A stretch of DNA of 64,000 bases from Cornus controversa (taxonomy: Eukaryota; Streptophyta; Magnoliopsida; Cornales; Cornaceae). Positions 26,398-37,767 of the stretch are shown here, piece by piece (positions within the stretch are counted from its first letter, which is position 1; every line of letters begins with the position of its first letter). The notes under the pieces were generated by a model. That model searched no databases, was not told the DNA's origin, and saw only the letters and a program-made list of their open reading frames with translations. The position numbers and the translations under genes are program-made. The stretch is taken from NCBI GenBank assembly GCA_026545225.1, contig CM048845.1:107582533-107646532 (forward strand), read 5' to 3'.

Positions 26398-28033
26398 TAC
26401 AGTGTTGGACTATCTGCTTTCAGGTAACCCTGAGCATTTATGAGGAATGTGGGCTATCTTCTGCCAATCCTCACCTCTATCATGTGTACATCATTCTTCA
26501 AGCTCAGGATAATCTTGACTGGGCAGGCGTTGTAGTGCAGTGAGTAGTTTCAGACCATCAGGCAAGCATTTAAGATTAGGACAGTCTGAAATTGCCAAAG
26601 ATCTAAGTGAGGCAAGGTTCTCAACATTTTCAGGCAATGCCATCAAATCAGGATAGCTCTATATCTCCAGTCTATGCAGCGTCTTGACATGATGTAGCCC
26701 CAGTGGCAGACATGAAAACTTGGGACACGATATGATGGTCAAACTATAAAGGGCACGGAGGTACTGCAGATCGTCTGGCAAGGAATCTAGACTTGGAAAG
26801 TGCTCAAGGGATGTAAGACATCTCAAACTTGGTGGCAGAGATGACAGATTGGAGCAGTTCTCAATGGACAAAATTTGAAGGGAATTCAAACCTCCAATCT
26901 GGTCATTTGGAAGAGTTGTAGACTGGCAATCACCAATTCCCAGGGACTCCAAAGCTGTGAGGTTTTGCAAACCTTGCAGAAAAGAAGGGAGTTTTTCACA
27001 CCAACGAATGTTTAGTGATTTCAGAGTAGTAAGGTTACCCAACTCCGAAGGAAGTGATTGAAGCTCATGGCAGGAGATGATTTTAAGAGATGAGAGACCA
27101 GATTTGTTTGCAAGAAGTTCTTCTGGGTGAGAGAACAATCCAGGGACTCTTTCAATTACAAGAACTGAAATGGAGGTTGAAATTTCAGTGGAACGTAAAA
27201 TGGATGCAGTGCAATCCTGCAACTCCAAATACCGAAGAGATGAAAAGAATGGCTTGGTGGTCCGATTTTGATATCTGATCATAATTAATTTGGACATGAT
27301 GGGGAATGCATCTTGGCCATCTGGGCTTGACCATTCTTTCAAACTAGGAAATCCATTAAGGCTAGTTCTTTGACTGATCGGAATAATGGTTATTCAACAT
27401 ATTCACCATAAAACTATTTGCCTATTTGCTTCACTGTTGTCATTCCACGAAGAGTAAGAATCTTAAGTAATAGAAGATTCCCAAGGGTAGGAAGAAGCTG
27501 ACATCTATTACACTGGCTCAAATCAACCACAATCAAATTTGAAAGTTTTGCTAGCCAAGCAGGAAACCTGTTTCCAGGATACCCTCTTACAAATAACCGT
27601 TTTAGATTTTTGTGAGGTTGGAACCATAAAATCACTTCTTTTCCCACTGCAGCATCATGCTCATGTTGTTCTGATGGCCATGATGAGGAAGGGCGTTCGT
27701 TTTCCAGGAATCTATCTACATTTGATTCTGTCACACTCTATCATCAATGTCTCCCCAGTATAGGCCCAACAACACTAGGTTTTCCCTTGTCCCCAAACTT
27801 GCTAGACATGCCTCAAATGGTGTCTCTAGTCTCCCTAAGTGTTTAATTTTCAACTCACCTTTAAGGTTTAGAGATTGCAGCTGAGAGATGCTTCTTCCAG
27901 GTGTGTTTTCTACAATGTCTATTGGCAAGGTTTGGAGCATAGATAATTTATCAATATGAGGTGACATCCGAGCCAGTTGTAGAAATCCAATTATATTGAG
28001 ATAAAAAATGTTTTCTACTATACAATTTTTCAT
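26398..28033 (-). pseudogene. NLR relic A: LRR domain of an R13L1-like CC-NB-LRR
   Basis: Only the leucine-rich-repeat half of a coiled-coil NB-LRR immune receptor remains. From 28,033 the minus strand reads KLSMLQTLPIDIVENTPGRS and LKGELKIKHLGRLETP, the conserved start of the R13L1-type LRR region. It continues with LVLLGLYWGDIDDRV, a frame shift near 27,732, then NLKRLFVRGYPGNRFPAWLA, LPTLGNLLLLKILTLRGM, another break near 27,410, and a long LRR run 27,342-26,659 with LESLGIGDC and LQILSIENCSNLSSLP-type repeats. Shreds of the C terminus (SYPDLMALPENVENLASLRS-like, then CTHDRGEDWQKIAHIPHKC-like) continue to about 26,400 beyond in-frame stops. The coiled coil and NB-ARC are absent; a TIR element lies where they would be. 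Confidence 0.9.
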
Positions 28034-28279
28034 TTATTTTAATTACTGACAATTTCCCTTTTGATCCGTCCCTCATGTTTCTTTGTCTTCATTTTTTTAT
28101 AGGTACATATCACTGACACTCCTTGAGGTTTGATGTAATTTCATGCAGATACAACTTCATGAAATTTCATCACAAACACCCCTTTTCAGCTTTTTCATTT
28201 AAAAATGTTGTGAAATGTCCTAATTACCCCTTATTATTTAATTATTTTATAATATAAAACCATCATCTATGTAGAATGA

Positions 28280-28531
28280 CTAAAATGCCCCACAAGTAAC
28301 CACTGCGCACTTTTTTCTATTATGCGCCTTGGGTTTAGGATTATGATCAGTATTCTTCTTCTTATGCTTGTTCATCATCTCTGAGGAAGAAGAGCAAGAA
28401 GACGACATCGTTGGCGACGACACCGGCAACACCATCGACGAAATCTCGAAGTTGGTTCGCCTCTTTGAACCCTTCAGTCGCCTCGTCATTGAGTCATAGG
28501 TTCTTGTCACCTCCTCCGCCATGTCAAACAT
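28280..28531 (-). CDS. gene-like block inside TIR element, 83-aa frame
   Basis: The minus-strand frame begins MFDMAEEVTRTYDSMTRRLK, continues with a serine-rich stretch and ends in a lysine-rich tail. GC content is clearly above that of the flanks and the block is absent from the smaller relative of the same TIR family. I do not recognise the protein. The opposite strand also has a coherent acidic frame (SEEEEQEDDIVGDDTGNTID-like), so the coding strand is uncertain. The most likely reading is host sequence captured by the element rather than an expressed gene. Confidence 0.3.
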   Translation of the reverse strand: MFDMAEEVTRTYDSMTRRLKGSKRRTNFEISSMVLPVSSPTMSSSCSSSSEMMNKHKKKNTDHNPKPKAHNRKKCAVVTCGAF

Positions 28532-29235
28532 CCCCAGCCAGTGTTAGCACCGCCCGATACGGTCTAGTATGAAATAACCCTCCAGAAAATTTCACGCATG
28601 AGGTGGTCAGTCTCATACACAAAACCTGAAAGATACATACAACTGGTAGTAATAAGCATAGAAGATAGAAGACAGAATGAAATAAATTCTAAAAACTGAA
28701 TAGAAAGTTCCTCTAAATTAAAATAATCGATAAATAAATAATTATACGTCTGGTAATACAATTTGAAAGTCCCGTAACCCAAGAACCCTTTAACCAGAAT
28801 GAACAAAAGTTTAAGACTATAATTAAACCAACAACCAAAATCTCCAAACGAGTTCATAGTTTGACTCTTGAATAATAAGATAAGTTCCTACCCTGTGACC
28901 AATGAGAGTAGATGCTTGCCACAACCAACCCTAGTACTATATTCATGCGGGGGAACCTGCTTGAGACCTGAAATATCAACAAAGTAGGTTAAACCCATGA
29001 GCAAGTTCTATCTACTACATCCCAATCAGAGAACCAATATACATACCCTCAATGTGAAGGACACAAGAGATAAATATAGGTGTAAACATTCAGGCCATTC
29101 CTTATTCAGTTCATGTTTTCAAAAAAAAAAAAATCCTCTTATGTATTATCCCAACAGACCCTTATCATTCAACAATGAACACATTCTTTAAGTTCAAAGT
29201 AAAGAAACATATGCATATATTTTATTAAAGCTAGG

Positions 29236-29511
29236 CAATCCTGATATGCCAAATATAATGTATATATACCTTATTAGGTATGGGTGATCCTGACACGCCG
29301 GACAATCCTGACATGCTAAATATAATGTATAGATACCTTATTAGGTATGAGCGATCGGCAATCCTGACACGCCTGACAATCCTGACATGCCAAATATAAT
29401 GTATAGATACCTTATTAGGTATGGACAATCCTGACACACTTGGCGATCCTGACATGCCAAATATAATGTATAGATACCTTATTAGGTATGGGTGATCCTA
29501 ACACGCCTGAC
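29236..29511. repeat. four ~67 bp tandem repeats with a palindromic core
   Basis: Four copies starting at about 29,236, 29,304, 29,378 and 29,445. Each contains CAATCCTGACATGCCAAATA, then TAATGTATAGATACC, then TTATTAGGTATGGG, then GATCCTGACACGCCTGA. The ACCTTATTAGGT core is a near-palindrome. The second copy has an extra ~7 bp. It lies inside the solo LTR. Confidence 0.88.
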
Positions 29512-29869
29512 AATCCTGACATGCCTCCTTCCCAATATGAAACATAAAATAAAAACAAGGTGCATTATGATTTTAATTTGCACAAACAAGGTGATTTAAG
29601 TTATCCGATATGCAATCATCACCATAAGACAGCTAGTTCACAAGTAATCTAAAATCAAGTATTGCATGGACATTTATAACTTCAAAGAAAAATACATTCA
29701 AGTAAATCAAATAACACAATTATTCACTTTAGAAGCAAACACCCAATCAATCCTTCAATTTATCAAAACCTTCAAGGGAGTCAAAACCTATCTCGAATTT
29801 AAGATCTCTGGCATATTCTGCTTCTAAGAACCCTATTTAAACATTCTGAAATTTTTGAGAATTTTTGGG

Positions 29870-30400
29870 AATTTAAAAAATATTTTTCAAGCCAAATAAA
29901 ACAAAACAAAATTTTGAGGCATACATTAAAATCTATAAAACCACAAAGGAAACTCATTTCCACCTAAAATTTAAAACCCAAGTGTATTTCAACTCTATAA
30001 AGTTACCTAAATTTTTCTCGAATTTTTTGGAATTTTAAAATATTTTCTAAAAAATAAAAGAAGGTGAAAACCCAACTTTTAAACACTTTAAAAATCAATT
30101 GAACTCCAATGGAAGCTCATTTCAAGATGAAAATTTAGAACCAAATGTATTTAACCTCCAGAAAGTTACAGAAAAAATTTGAAAATTTTTGGAAATTTTT
30201 AAGTATTTTCTAAAATAAAAGAAAGGGAAAAACCCAACTTTTAGACACTTTAAAAATGAATTGAACTACAAGGGAAGATCATTTCGGCATGAAAGTTTAC
30301 ACTCAATGTCTTTCAACATCTAGGAAGTTACAGTAAAAATTTGGGAATTCTTGGAAGCATAAAAATATTTTAAAAAAATGATTTTTTCAAAATTTCAAGT
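29870..30400. repeat. degenerate ~150 bp tandem units in the solo LTR
   Basis: About three to four copies of a unit containing AAGTTAC, AAATTTTTGGAATTTT, TATTTTCTAAAATAAAAGAA, AAAACCCAACTTTTA and ACACTTTAAAAAT, then TTGAACT with GGAAG and TCATTTC. The copies are diverged. A GC-rich stretch (30,470-30,600) follows, as is usual downstream of such repeats in large gypsy LTRs. Confidence 0.7.
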
Positions 30401-31736
30401 TTTTCCAAAAATTTCAAAAATTCAAAAAAATATCAAAACAATTCGGAATAGGCCAATTTTAGACCCAGAGGTGGGCCCCCATGAGTGGGGTCCAAAAATG
30501 CTTTTCCAACGGCACGAGCCCCCAAGCACCGACGACGGGCGTGGGGTCACGCGCCAGCTGGGGTCATCTTCCCTAGCGCGCATGGCAGTGCTCTGGGGGT
30601 TTTTCTGGTGTATTTTTCGGTGACTTACGACCTTCGTTCATCCTAATTTTTGTACCAACCTTCTCCCCTTGATCCCCTCTACCCTTTGGTGCAAAAAGCC
30701 CTATCAAAAAAGGCCCGAATAAAAAACCCCCAATTCCAAGTCCTAGGGTTCTTTGCAAAATTCAAAATTTTAAACCGAAATTCCTCACGATCTATTTTCC
30801 TAAAGATCAAGGGTCGTTTACTAAACAATCACAACACAGAAGGTTTACGAATTAACATCTTTTCCTTTCTCAAATTCATCCATGAACAAATTCCTATACA
30901 ATTTACACATACATGAAATATATATGCATATATTCTTACATATATATATCTATACTCCTATATATAGTTTAGCATAATAAATTCTCACGAAATTTATCAA
31001 CAGGAAGCAACAGAAAAAAATAAACATACAATTATATATAAATTTTCAATGTAAACATAATCCTCAAACATAGACTATGCATACGAATTCGAAGGGGAAG
31101 AGAAGAATTAAACTTGCCTCTTTGACCATTCAACAACTCGTTCACCCAATCGTTCCTTCACCTCCCTTCTCTCTTTCGTTTACTCTTTTAGTTTATGTGC
31201 ATAACGTAAACGGCAGAAACCCTAACCTCTTATTTTCTTTTGTCTTAATTATTATTCTATATTTCTTTTCTACAAAACTAAATAAACTAAAAAATATATA
31301 TATAATAAAAGAGAACTAAAATATCATAACCATATACCCGAGCCCATCAACTTAAGCATACCCCTAGCCCAACCATTCCAACCTAGATTCCTCCCTAGCC
31401 CAATCTAAAACATTTAAAAGATTTAAAATTAAATAATACACAATCAATAAAATAATTCACATAAAATGATACAATAAAAAAAAATATAAAGCAATGAAAT
31501 TTACATAAATAATTAACATGTATAAAGACCAAACTGTTCACATGAAATGATAAAATATCAAACTTAACAATTCACATAAAATATTAAAATGTATATAAAG
31601 GAAAAACAACTCACATAAAATGATAAAATATAGAGACAAGACATTTCACATGAATTACAAAAAATACATATATATGAAGTAATTTAAATTTTATAAGAAA
31701 TAATTTACGTCCAAATTTTCGAGGTATTACATAGTA

Positions 31737-32125
31737 TCTCCACCAACTACTTCCCCACAGCCTCTTTCTCACACCTCTATAGCTCTTTTACACTGAAATG
31801 TCGCCATTCACAACAATCAGCTTCTCATCATAACCCACCACCATCGTCTTCATTGACGTTTCTGACCCGAAATGCTTCACAGAGCTCACAGCCAACGACA
31901 CCCTCTGTTTTCAATTACTCTCAAATCAATTCTTGAAAAACATTAAAATTCAATTCAAATCGGGGTTTCCAATAGAAACCCAGCTCTGTTCTACACAATG
32001 TTTCTTAACATCGACCTCACTGCCTAATTTATTGTATTTTGACATTGTGTTTGTGGATCTGATGCGTAGAATTTGTGGAGGTGGAGCTAGAAAAGGATTG
32101 GGGATTTCATGGTGTTAGGATTTTG
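31737..32125. other. second gene-like block of the TIR element
   Basis: A GC-richer stretch with open frames in both directions, for example plus-strand FKSGFPIETQLC and minus-strand MKTMVVGYDEKLIVVNGDIS. It adjoins the 28.3-28.57 kb block once the solo LTR is set aside. No family is recognised. Its absence from the smaller TIR relative and its higher GC suggest captured sequence. Confidence 0.35.
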
Positions 32126-32129
32126 AGAA

Positions 32130-32333
32130 AAAGAAAGAAAATTTTAATTACCTTTTTTTATTTTATGTTAACATTAGTATTTATGGAAATAATAATTATA
32201 TATATAGGTTATATATTATAGTATATATATATAGATAGAGAAAAAGAAAGAAAATTTTAGTTCCTTTTTTATTTTATGTTAGCATTAGTATTTATGGAAA
32301 TAAATAATTATATATATAGGTTATATATTATAG

Positions 32334-32391
<58 letters not shown>

Positions 32392-32590
32392 AAGAAAATT
32401 TTAGTTCCTTTTTTATTTGATGTGAATATTAGTATTTATGGTAATAAATAATTATATATAGGTTATATTATTGTGTGTGTATATATATACATAGAAAAAA
32501 AAAGAAAATTTTAATTATTTTTTTATTTTATGTTAACATTATTATTTATGAAAATAAATAATTATATATACAGGTTATATATATTATACT
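32130..32590. repeat. ~115 bp AT-rich tandem repeats in the second TIR element
   Basis: Four copies near 32,145, 32,260, 32,405 and 32,515, each with TTTTTATTTTATGTTAACAT, then TTTATGGAAATAAATAATTA, (TA)n, and GAGAAAAAGAAAGAAAATTT. One copy contains a (TA)n(GA)n expansion at about 32,336-32,391. The unit matches 23,050-23,640. Confidence 0.85.
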
Positions 32591-32828
32591 GTATATATAT
32601 ATACAGGGTTGTTGAAAGGGGCATTTTGGTAAAATAATAAATTTAGTATTCAAATGGGTTGGGTCAGAAGTCGAAGGACAGCATGGTCTTTTCACCATCA
32701 AAAAGTGCTCTGACATGGTGTACTTTTGATAGAAAGGAGTATATGTGATACACGGCACAAACCATATGGGGGTATTGGTGACAAAAATTCACAAAGTTAT
32801 AATCGCGTGGCAATACATCAAACCTCAA

Positions 32829-33210
32829 ATTTTTAGTTAGTCATATATCTTTTACTTTTTCAAAAGATGACATGTGAACCAGACAAGCATTGTAGAAGGA
32901 ACTGTATATAACTTCAAAACTGTCACAATTATGACAACTGAAATGGAGATAAAAGAAATGATGATGAGGACTGAACAAATAATTGTTCTGGAAATAATAT
33001 AGGAGATGATGCATGTTCTGCGCTAATAATTGGTTGGAATGATACTAAAAAGTACAGCCAAGGTTTTACTTACCGCCACAGCTCCACAACATTATCATTG
33101 CTTCATCAATTCAAGTTGACTTTCATATCATTATGTATTCAATCAGATGGCGGGTTCATTGTATTAGGCACAAACGCATTTGACGTCATTTTCCATATTC
33201 TTTGTGCTGT
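32829..33210. other. non-coding interval
   Basis: No coding or transposon signal recognised. From about 33,165 (CAAACGCATTTGACGTCATTTT-like, related to 55,425-55,445) it becomes paralogous to the region upstream of NLR relic C. Confidence 0.5.
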
Positions 33211-33505
33211 TTAATGCCAGAAGTTTTTCAGTTTGTAACAAAAGTACTCTATTGCGAATCTCATATCATCAAACACCTTATGTGCCATCCATGAAACATC
33301 CAAATAAACCTCTTTTTCAAGCCCAAACAGATCAATATTCTAAGCAACCAAAAGCTGCTTAATGCCAAAAGTTTTACAGTAAGTAACAAAAGTACTCTAT
33401 TTTGAATCTCATATCATCAAACACTTTATGCGCCATCCATGAAACATCCAAAGAAACCTCTTTTTCAAGCCCAAACAGATCAATATTCTCAGCAACCAAA
33501 GCACA
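33211..33505. repeat. 149-bp tandem duplication
   Basis: Copy 1 (33,211-33,359) and copy 2 (33,360-33,505) share ATGCCA(G/A)AAGTTTT, GTAACAAAAGTACTCTATT, CATATCATCAAACAC, CATCCATGAAACATCCAAA and CTCTTTTTCAAGCCCAAACA. A single-copy relative lies at 55,475-55,620 upstream of NLR relic C, so the duplication arose after, or only in, this copy of the segment. Confidence 0.88.
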
Positions 33506-33728
33506 GATTATCTCGCATTCACCCAAATCAAGCTGTCACGCCCCAGAACCCGGACTGCCGGGACTCCCCCGGACCTACCCGAATCCCGAGTGTGAGCCCG
33601 TGAGATTACCCTCACGATATAACCATCACTTGATCACATAATCTCAATTTCCTATTATTTTCACAAAAATTGGGCATGACCCATTCTAATAAATCAGATC
33701 CTGATGTCATTCCTGCTTTAAATTCAAA

Positions 33729-33830
33729 TGGACACTTATGGGCACGTGTCCCCCCAGCATTTATATCTAACAATCAGAATGGACACTTCTGGGCACGTGT
33801 CCCCCCAGCATTTCTACAACATACATAATC
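33729..33830. repeat. 51-bp tandem pair with GGCACGTGTC palindrome
   Basis: Two copies of TGGACACTT(A/C)TGGGCACGTG followed by TCCCCCCAGCATTT, starting at 33,729 and 33,780. The CACGTG core is a G-box-type palindrome. The pair lies inside the solo LTR near its 5' end. Confidence 0.85.
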
Positions 33831-36159
33831 ATGACATCTGGAATAATCATCAAGTGAACACCTTTATCATCATCCATAATTGTTCTAATATGAAAACAAA
33901 CATTAAGAGCATAATGTCTATAAACAATATCTCAAAATAGAAATCTCTTTATACATGTCTAAGCGCATCATGTCCACATCCCGGACGCGCATAACTCAAA
34001 ACGTCAAAAATGAGAGATCTTTCTAACTCTAAGTCCAACTCACGATTGCACGCCGCCAACCATCTCCTTGTCATGTCCTGAAAGTGTTAGTGTAGGGGGA
34101 TGAGCAATTTTCAACGGGCTCAAGGTAATACGTTGTGCAATCCGTCCAAATTCATATCTCATATCAACGCATAAACACAATCAACACGCACCGCTTAACT
34201 ACGTGTCATGCTTCCTAGCATTCTAGTCCAAAGACCGAAACTTTCACTTCACATGGCATAGACATCAAGATGCATGACTACCACAAAATTTTCAATTTCA
34301 TACATGCAATAATGCACAGTCTCATCATATCTATAACATATGACCAAATGGGATTTAAACACAAGTTTAACGGAATCATCATAAAACTCACATTTCTACT
34401 CATTTCTTTCAAATCGTGGCATATGCATCAAATGTAACTTGACAACCACATAATTTCAATCCATGCATAAAGCACATTCTCCATCATATAAGTGGCATAT
34501 GACATTTCAAATCGGATAAATATCCACACGAGTCATGTAATTTCACATAAGTTACACATAAGACTCAACACACTCTCTCGGATTTGGTTCACACTCACAC
34601 ACACACACGAGATACGTACCGAAGTCCCATATCTCAAACTCTTAGTTATTTCGGGCTACTAACCCATCCGGTTACCACCCACTTGCGCAAGGTAGAGGTC
34701 TTTCAACCCCAAGGGGATATGTTCCCCCTCTATTTTCCATGAGCCACTTCCGAGACACACCCCACACTCACACAAAATAATTCACATTTTGCACCCACAT
34801 TCACAAGTTCGATGCATTGCACCCATTAAATGTCCTAATTCAATTCTAGCATGTCACACAAGAATCATAAGACATAATTATAAGCCTACTTCCAAAACTC
34901 GATTTTCATCATTTTTCCCAAAATCCCGTACATACTATACATACACCATTTTGCATATTTAATCAATTCATGCTTTGTAACACATACCCCAATCTTTTCA
35001 ACGTAAAAGAATTTCATTCATCTTCTTGTAAAACACGAATTTTAACATAAAAGTTCATATATGCAATACATGTCATATAAGGCACATACAACAGTTCATG
35101 CGATTTAAATCATACATCAATTTAAATCAAAGATGATATCCCAAATTTCATTTAATCATAAATAACATAAGAACATCTACTTTATGTCATTAACATGAAA
35201 TTAAATTTGCAATGAAAGACACAACGCACACCCCCTACCTCAATTTGGAGTGAGAACTCCAAAAATCTCCAATTTCGTCCCAATGTGTATCCGCCAATTT
35301 ACTGCCACTATACTTTCCGCCAAACGAACCAGTCCATTTAATGGGTCCAAATTAATTCTCTAATTGGGTCATGAAAATCAATCCCAATTCATCATTTCAA
35401 TCCACTACTTAAGTCCAAGCCAAACACCACCCATAATGATTCCAAAATAATTGTCTAGCTCAACCATAAAACAAACCCAATTAATTTTGAGGTCTAATCC
35501 CCAAGCCCAGTTCCAACACCAAGTTCAGCCCGTCATTAATTCACATCCAATCCAAACCAAATATTTCAGTCCACCAAGGCCCAAATCTAAACAAATTTCA
35601 ACCTATGCACATTGAGCTCATTCACAACCCATGTATAATTTAGGCCCATAAAAATAATAATTTTAAGACCAACCATCAAGCCTCATGGCTGTCCAAGCAA
35701 GACCCAATTCCAAATTAACCCAATATATCAACTTCAAAAGGCTAAACTTAAATATTTAAATTCAGTCCAAAATATGTAAATTTGCAGCCCAAGTGAAATA
35801 CCAGCAGTGAAGCCCACACAGCCCAGCTGAACCATCACCAGCAGTCTAACAACCTCATTCGGCAGCTACCCCCAAGCCGCCAACTACACAAACCGAGCAA
35901 CCCTTCCTTCCGGAGCACCACCTCAACCTTCAATTTCAGCCATGGCTGCCCCACAAAGAAAGGCCCAGCCATGCACAACCCAGCTGCTGCCAACCTCAAA
36001 GGAACCAATCGAAACTCGCCGAAACCACCGTCGAAGACCAGCCATGAGAACCCAGCCATCATCGGCCGTCGGACACCTGCCACCGTGAAACCGAAGGTCC
36101 TCCACCCTCGGCAGTCTCCATGCCCAGCAACCACTGCTCCACAGCCGTGAACCAGACCC

Positions 36160-36530
36160 TCTTCTTCTCTCTCTGTTTCTCTTCTTTCTCTCTCTATTCT
36201 CGGTTCCCTCTCTCTCTCTAAGTCAAGTTTTCTCTCTCTAAAGTGCTCTCTCTCTCTCTCTCTATATATATATATTTCTCCTCTTTCTCTCTCTCGGTTT
36301 CTCCCTCTTCTCCTTCTCGGCTTCTTCCGAGCTCTCTCTCTCTATCGGTTTCTCTCTCTACCCTTCTCTTCTTCCTTCTTCTTCTCCTCGGCTTCTCTCT
36401 CTTCTTCTCTTTTTCTTTTCTTTCTTTTTTTTTCTTTTCTTTTCCTTTTCTCTTCCCAGCCGACAGCCCACCTACTTCTCTCATTTCAATCTTATCTTCT
36501 TTCTCTTTTCTCCTACTTTTTCTCCTCTCC
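36160..36530. repeat. CT-rich pyrimidine tract
   Basis: Almost pure pyrimidine on the plus strand, dominated by CTCTCT and TTCTTCTT, about 370 bp. It lies in the 3' part of the 33,534-36,937 solo LTR. The long open frames on both strands here are a composition artefact. Confidence 0.9.
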
Positions 36531-36937
36531 ACATGTTTCCTACACCATCTACATCCACATATTATTATTATATATATATATATATGTACATAACTTATAC
36601 ATAATACTACATGTTTCTAATACACATACATATACATACTATAATACATATGCATATTATACCTCATACATACACATATGTATATAACTACACATGCCCA
36701 TCCACATATATTTATAATTAAATATAAATATATTGATCTAATATATATGTATATACATCTCCATATTTATATATATACATATAAATCCTCCACACATACC
36801 ATAATTCCACGTATGAAACTCTCTCTCCATCTTTATATATATATATATCCACACTTTTCCAAAATTAATTAATTCGAAAAAAAGAAACCCGGTCCAAAAT
36901 TAGTTCGGAACCGGCCAAAAATAAACCGGTCCTTACA

Positions 36938-37760
36938 CAAGCAAACATATTTGTAGATCATCACTAAATTCTTAGCTCAATACACATCCTTTATTGGAGT
37001 GAGCTCTTAACTCAATCTTACACTACCTGTAAAAACATCTGCTTCACACGAATCATTCGTTATAAGACTCCAATGGAACGAAACCTCATAATCAAGCCTT
37101 TTCCAAGACACCCAGTTCATAAATCATTATATACCTTTGATCATATGATTTTGCTTAGTGGGCCCACTTCAGCTGTTCCTAAAAGACAAGTACACCAACT
37201 TTGCGCTTGCACCTTGTTTCCCGCCATTCGGCAGTAATTGGTTATGGTCAAAACCTTAAAACATCAACAACAACAACAAAAAAAATTCCTATATGTTGGT
37301 GGATGTTTAATCAATTCCTCTAAGAATGCCTGATCCTATGATTGTTCATGAAATGCCTCACAAAGATTTATTAGCCTCTTCTTTCAAAGAGAGAGTTAGT
37401 GGTTATTTGGAGACCTTTGAAACTTTTTTATTGTAATTTTATGGAACCCCGAGTGTAGGAAGGTAAATTTTGAAGAGCCCTAGTTGAATTCGGACTCTTG
37501 CATGTCAAATTACTTTCTTCATATATTTCTTATATAATAATTCCTAACATGTTTGGTAAATTTTTTTATTACTATTGAGGTATAACAAAATATATAAGAA
37601 TCATCAATTTTTCAGGTTTTGGTGGAACCGTGTGAATTTGCCTCCACATTCACCTATCCTCGGCAGGAATGTTAATTATTATGTATGGATTAAAAAAATC
37701 CTACCATTAGATGAAACTTTTTTCTTTTATTTTGTTCCTTGGACATGTAACGTTGGAAGG
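36938..37760. other. host intergenic remnant
   Basis: The first ~150 bp (AAATTCTTAGCTCAATACACA, ATTGGAGTGAGCTCTTAACT within 20-base spans) continue the paralogy with 55,660-55,760. From about 37,300 to 37,760 I see no gene and no clear repeat; the gypsy remnant starts at about 37,768. Confidence 0.5.
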
Positions 37761-37767
37761 AGAAATT

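Larger units (their letters stand above)
28570..31731 (-). mobile_element. solo LTR, 3,162 bp, TSD TAGTA
   Basis: The plus strand begins TGAAATAACCCTCC and ends TTTCGAGGTATTACA. On the minus strand it therefore starts TGTAATACCTCGAAAATTTG, the characteristic opening of many plant Ty3/gypsy LTRs. It is flanked on both sides by TAGTA (28,565-28,569 and 31,732-31,736), an exact 5-bp target duplication. There is no internal coding region, so this is a solo LTR left by recombination between two LTRs. It contains a 67-bp tandem repeat at 29,236-29,511 and ~150-bp degenerate tandem units at 29,870-30,400. It is nested in the larger TIR element and so is younger than it. Confidence 0.87.
28102..32828. 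mobile_element. large Mutator-like TIR element carrying gene-like sequence
   Basis: The left end (GGTACATATCACTGACACTC, AGGTTTGATGTAATTTCATG, then CAGCTTTTTCATTT) matches the left end of the 22,845-23,964 element. The right end (GGTGACAAAAATTCACAAAG, then CAATACATCAAACCTCAA at 32,766-32,827) is its inverted partner but lacks the last ~28 bp, so no target duplication can be read. Between them lie gene-like blocks (28,300-28,569 and 31,737-32,125), a solo LTR inserted in those blocks, and the same ~115 bp tandem repeats as in the smaller relative. Without the solo LTR it is about 1.56 kb. No transposase is visible, so it is non-autonomous, possibly a Pack-MULE-type element. Confidence 0.72.
33534..36937 (+). 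mobile_element. solo LTR, 3,404 bp, TSD CAAGC
   Basis: It starts TGTCACGCCCCAGAACCCGG, a typical plant Ty3/gypsy LTR opening, and ends CCGGTCCTTACA. Exact 5-bp duplications CAAGC lie at 33,529-33,533 and 36,938-36,942. There is no internal gag-pol, so it is a solo LTR. Features inside are a 51-bp tandem pair (33,729-33,830), a GC-rich 35.8-36.15 kb part, a long (CT)n pyrimidine tract (36,160-36,530) and a TA-rich 3' third. The insertion splits a host segment whose unsplit relative lies at 55.4-55.8 kb, which independently confirms the boundaries. Confidence 0.92.

Noticed and set aside
28542-31731. An earlier boundary choice for the solo LTR starting at TGTTAGCACC (28,542)
   Set aside because: No flanking duplication fits that start. 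Moving to 28,570 gives an exact TAGTA duplication.
35835-36134. 99-codon Gly/Trp-rich minus-strand frame
   Set aside because: It lies in the GC-rich part of the 33,534-36,937 solo LTR and has no recognisable domain.
36218-36593. Long open frames on both strands rich in Ser/Leu/Phe or Arg/Glu/Lys
   Set aside because: They are products of the (CT)n/(GA)n tract within a solo LTR.
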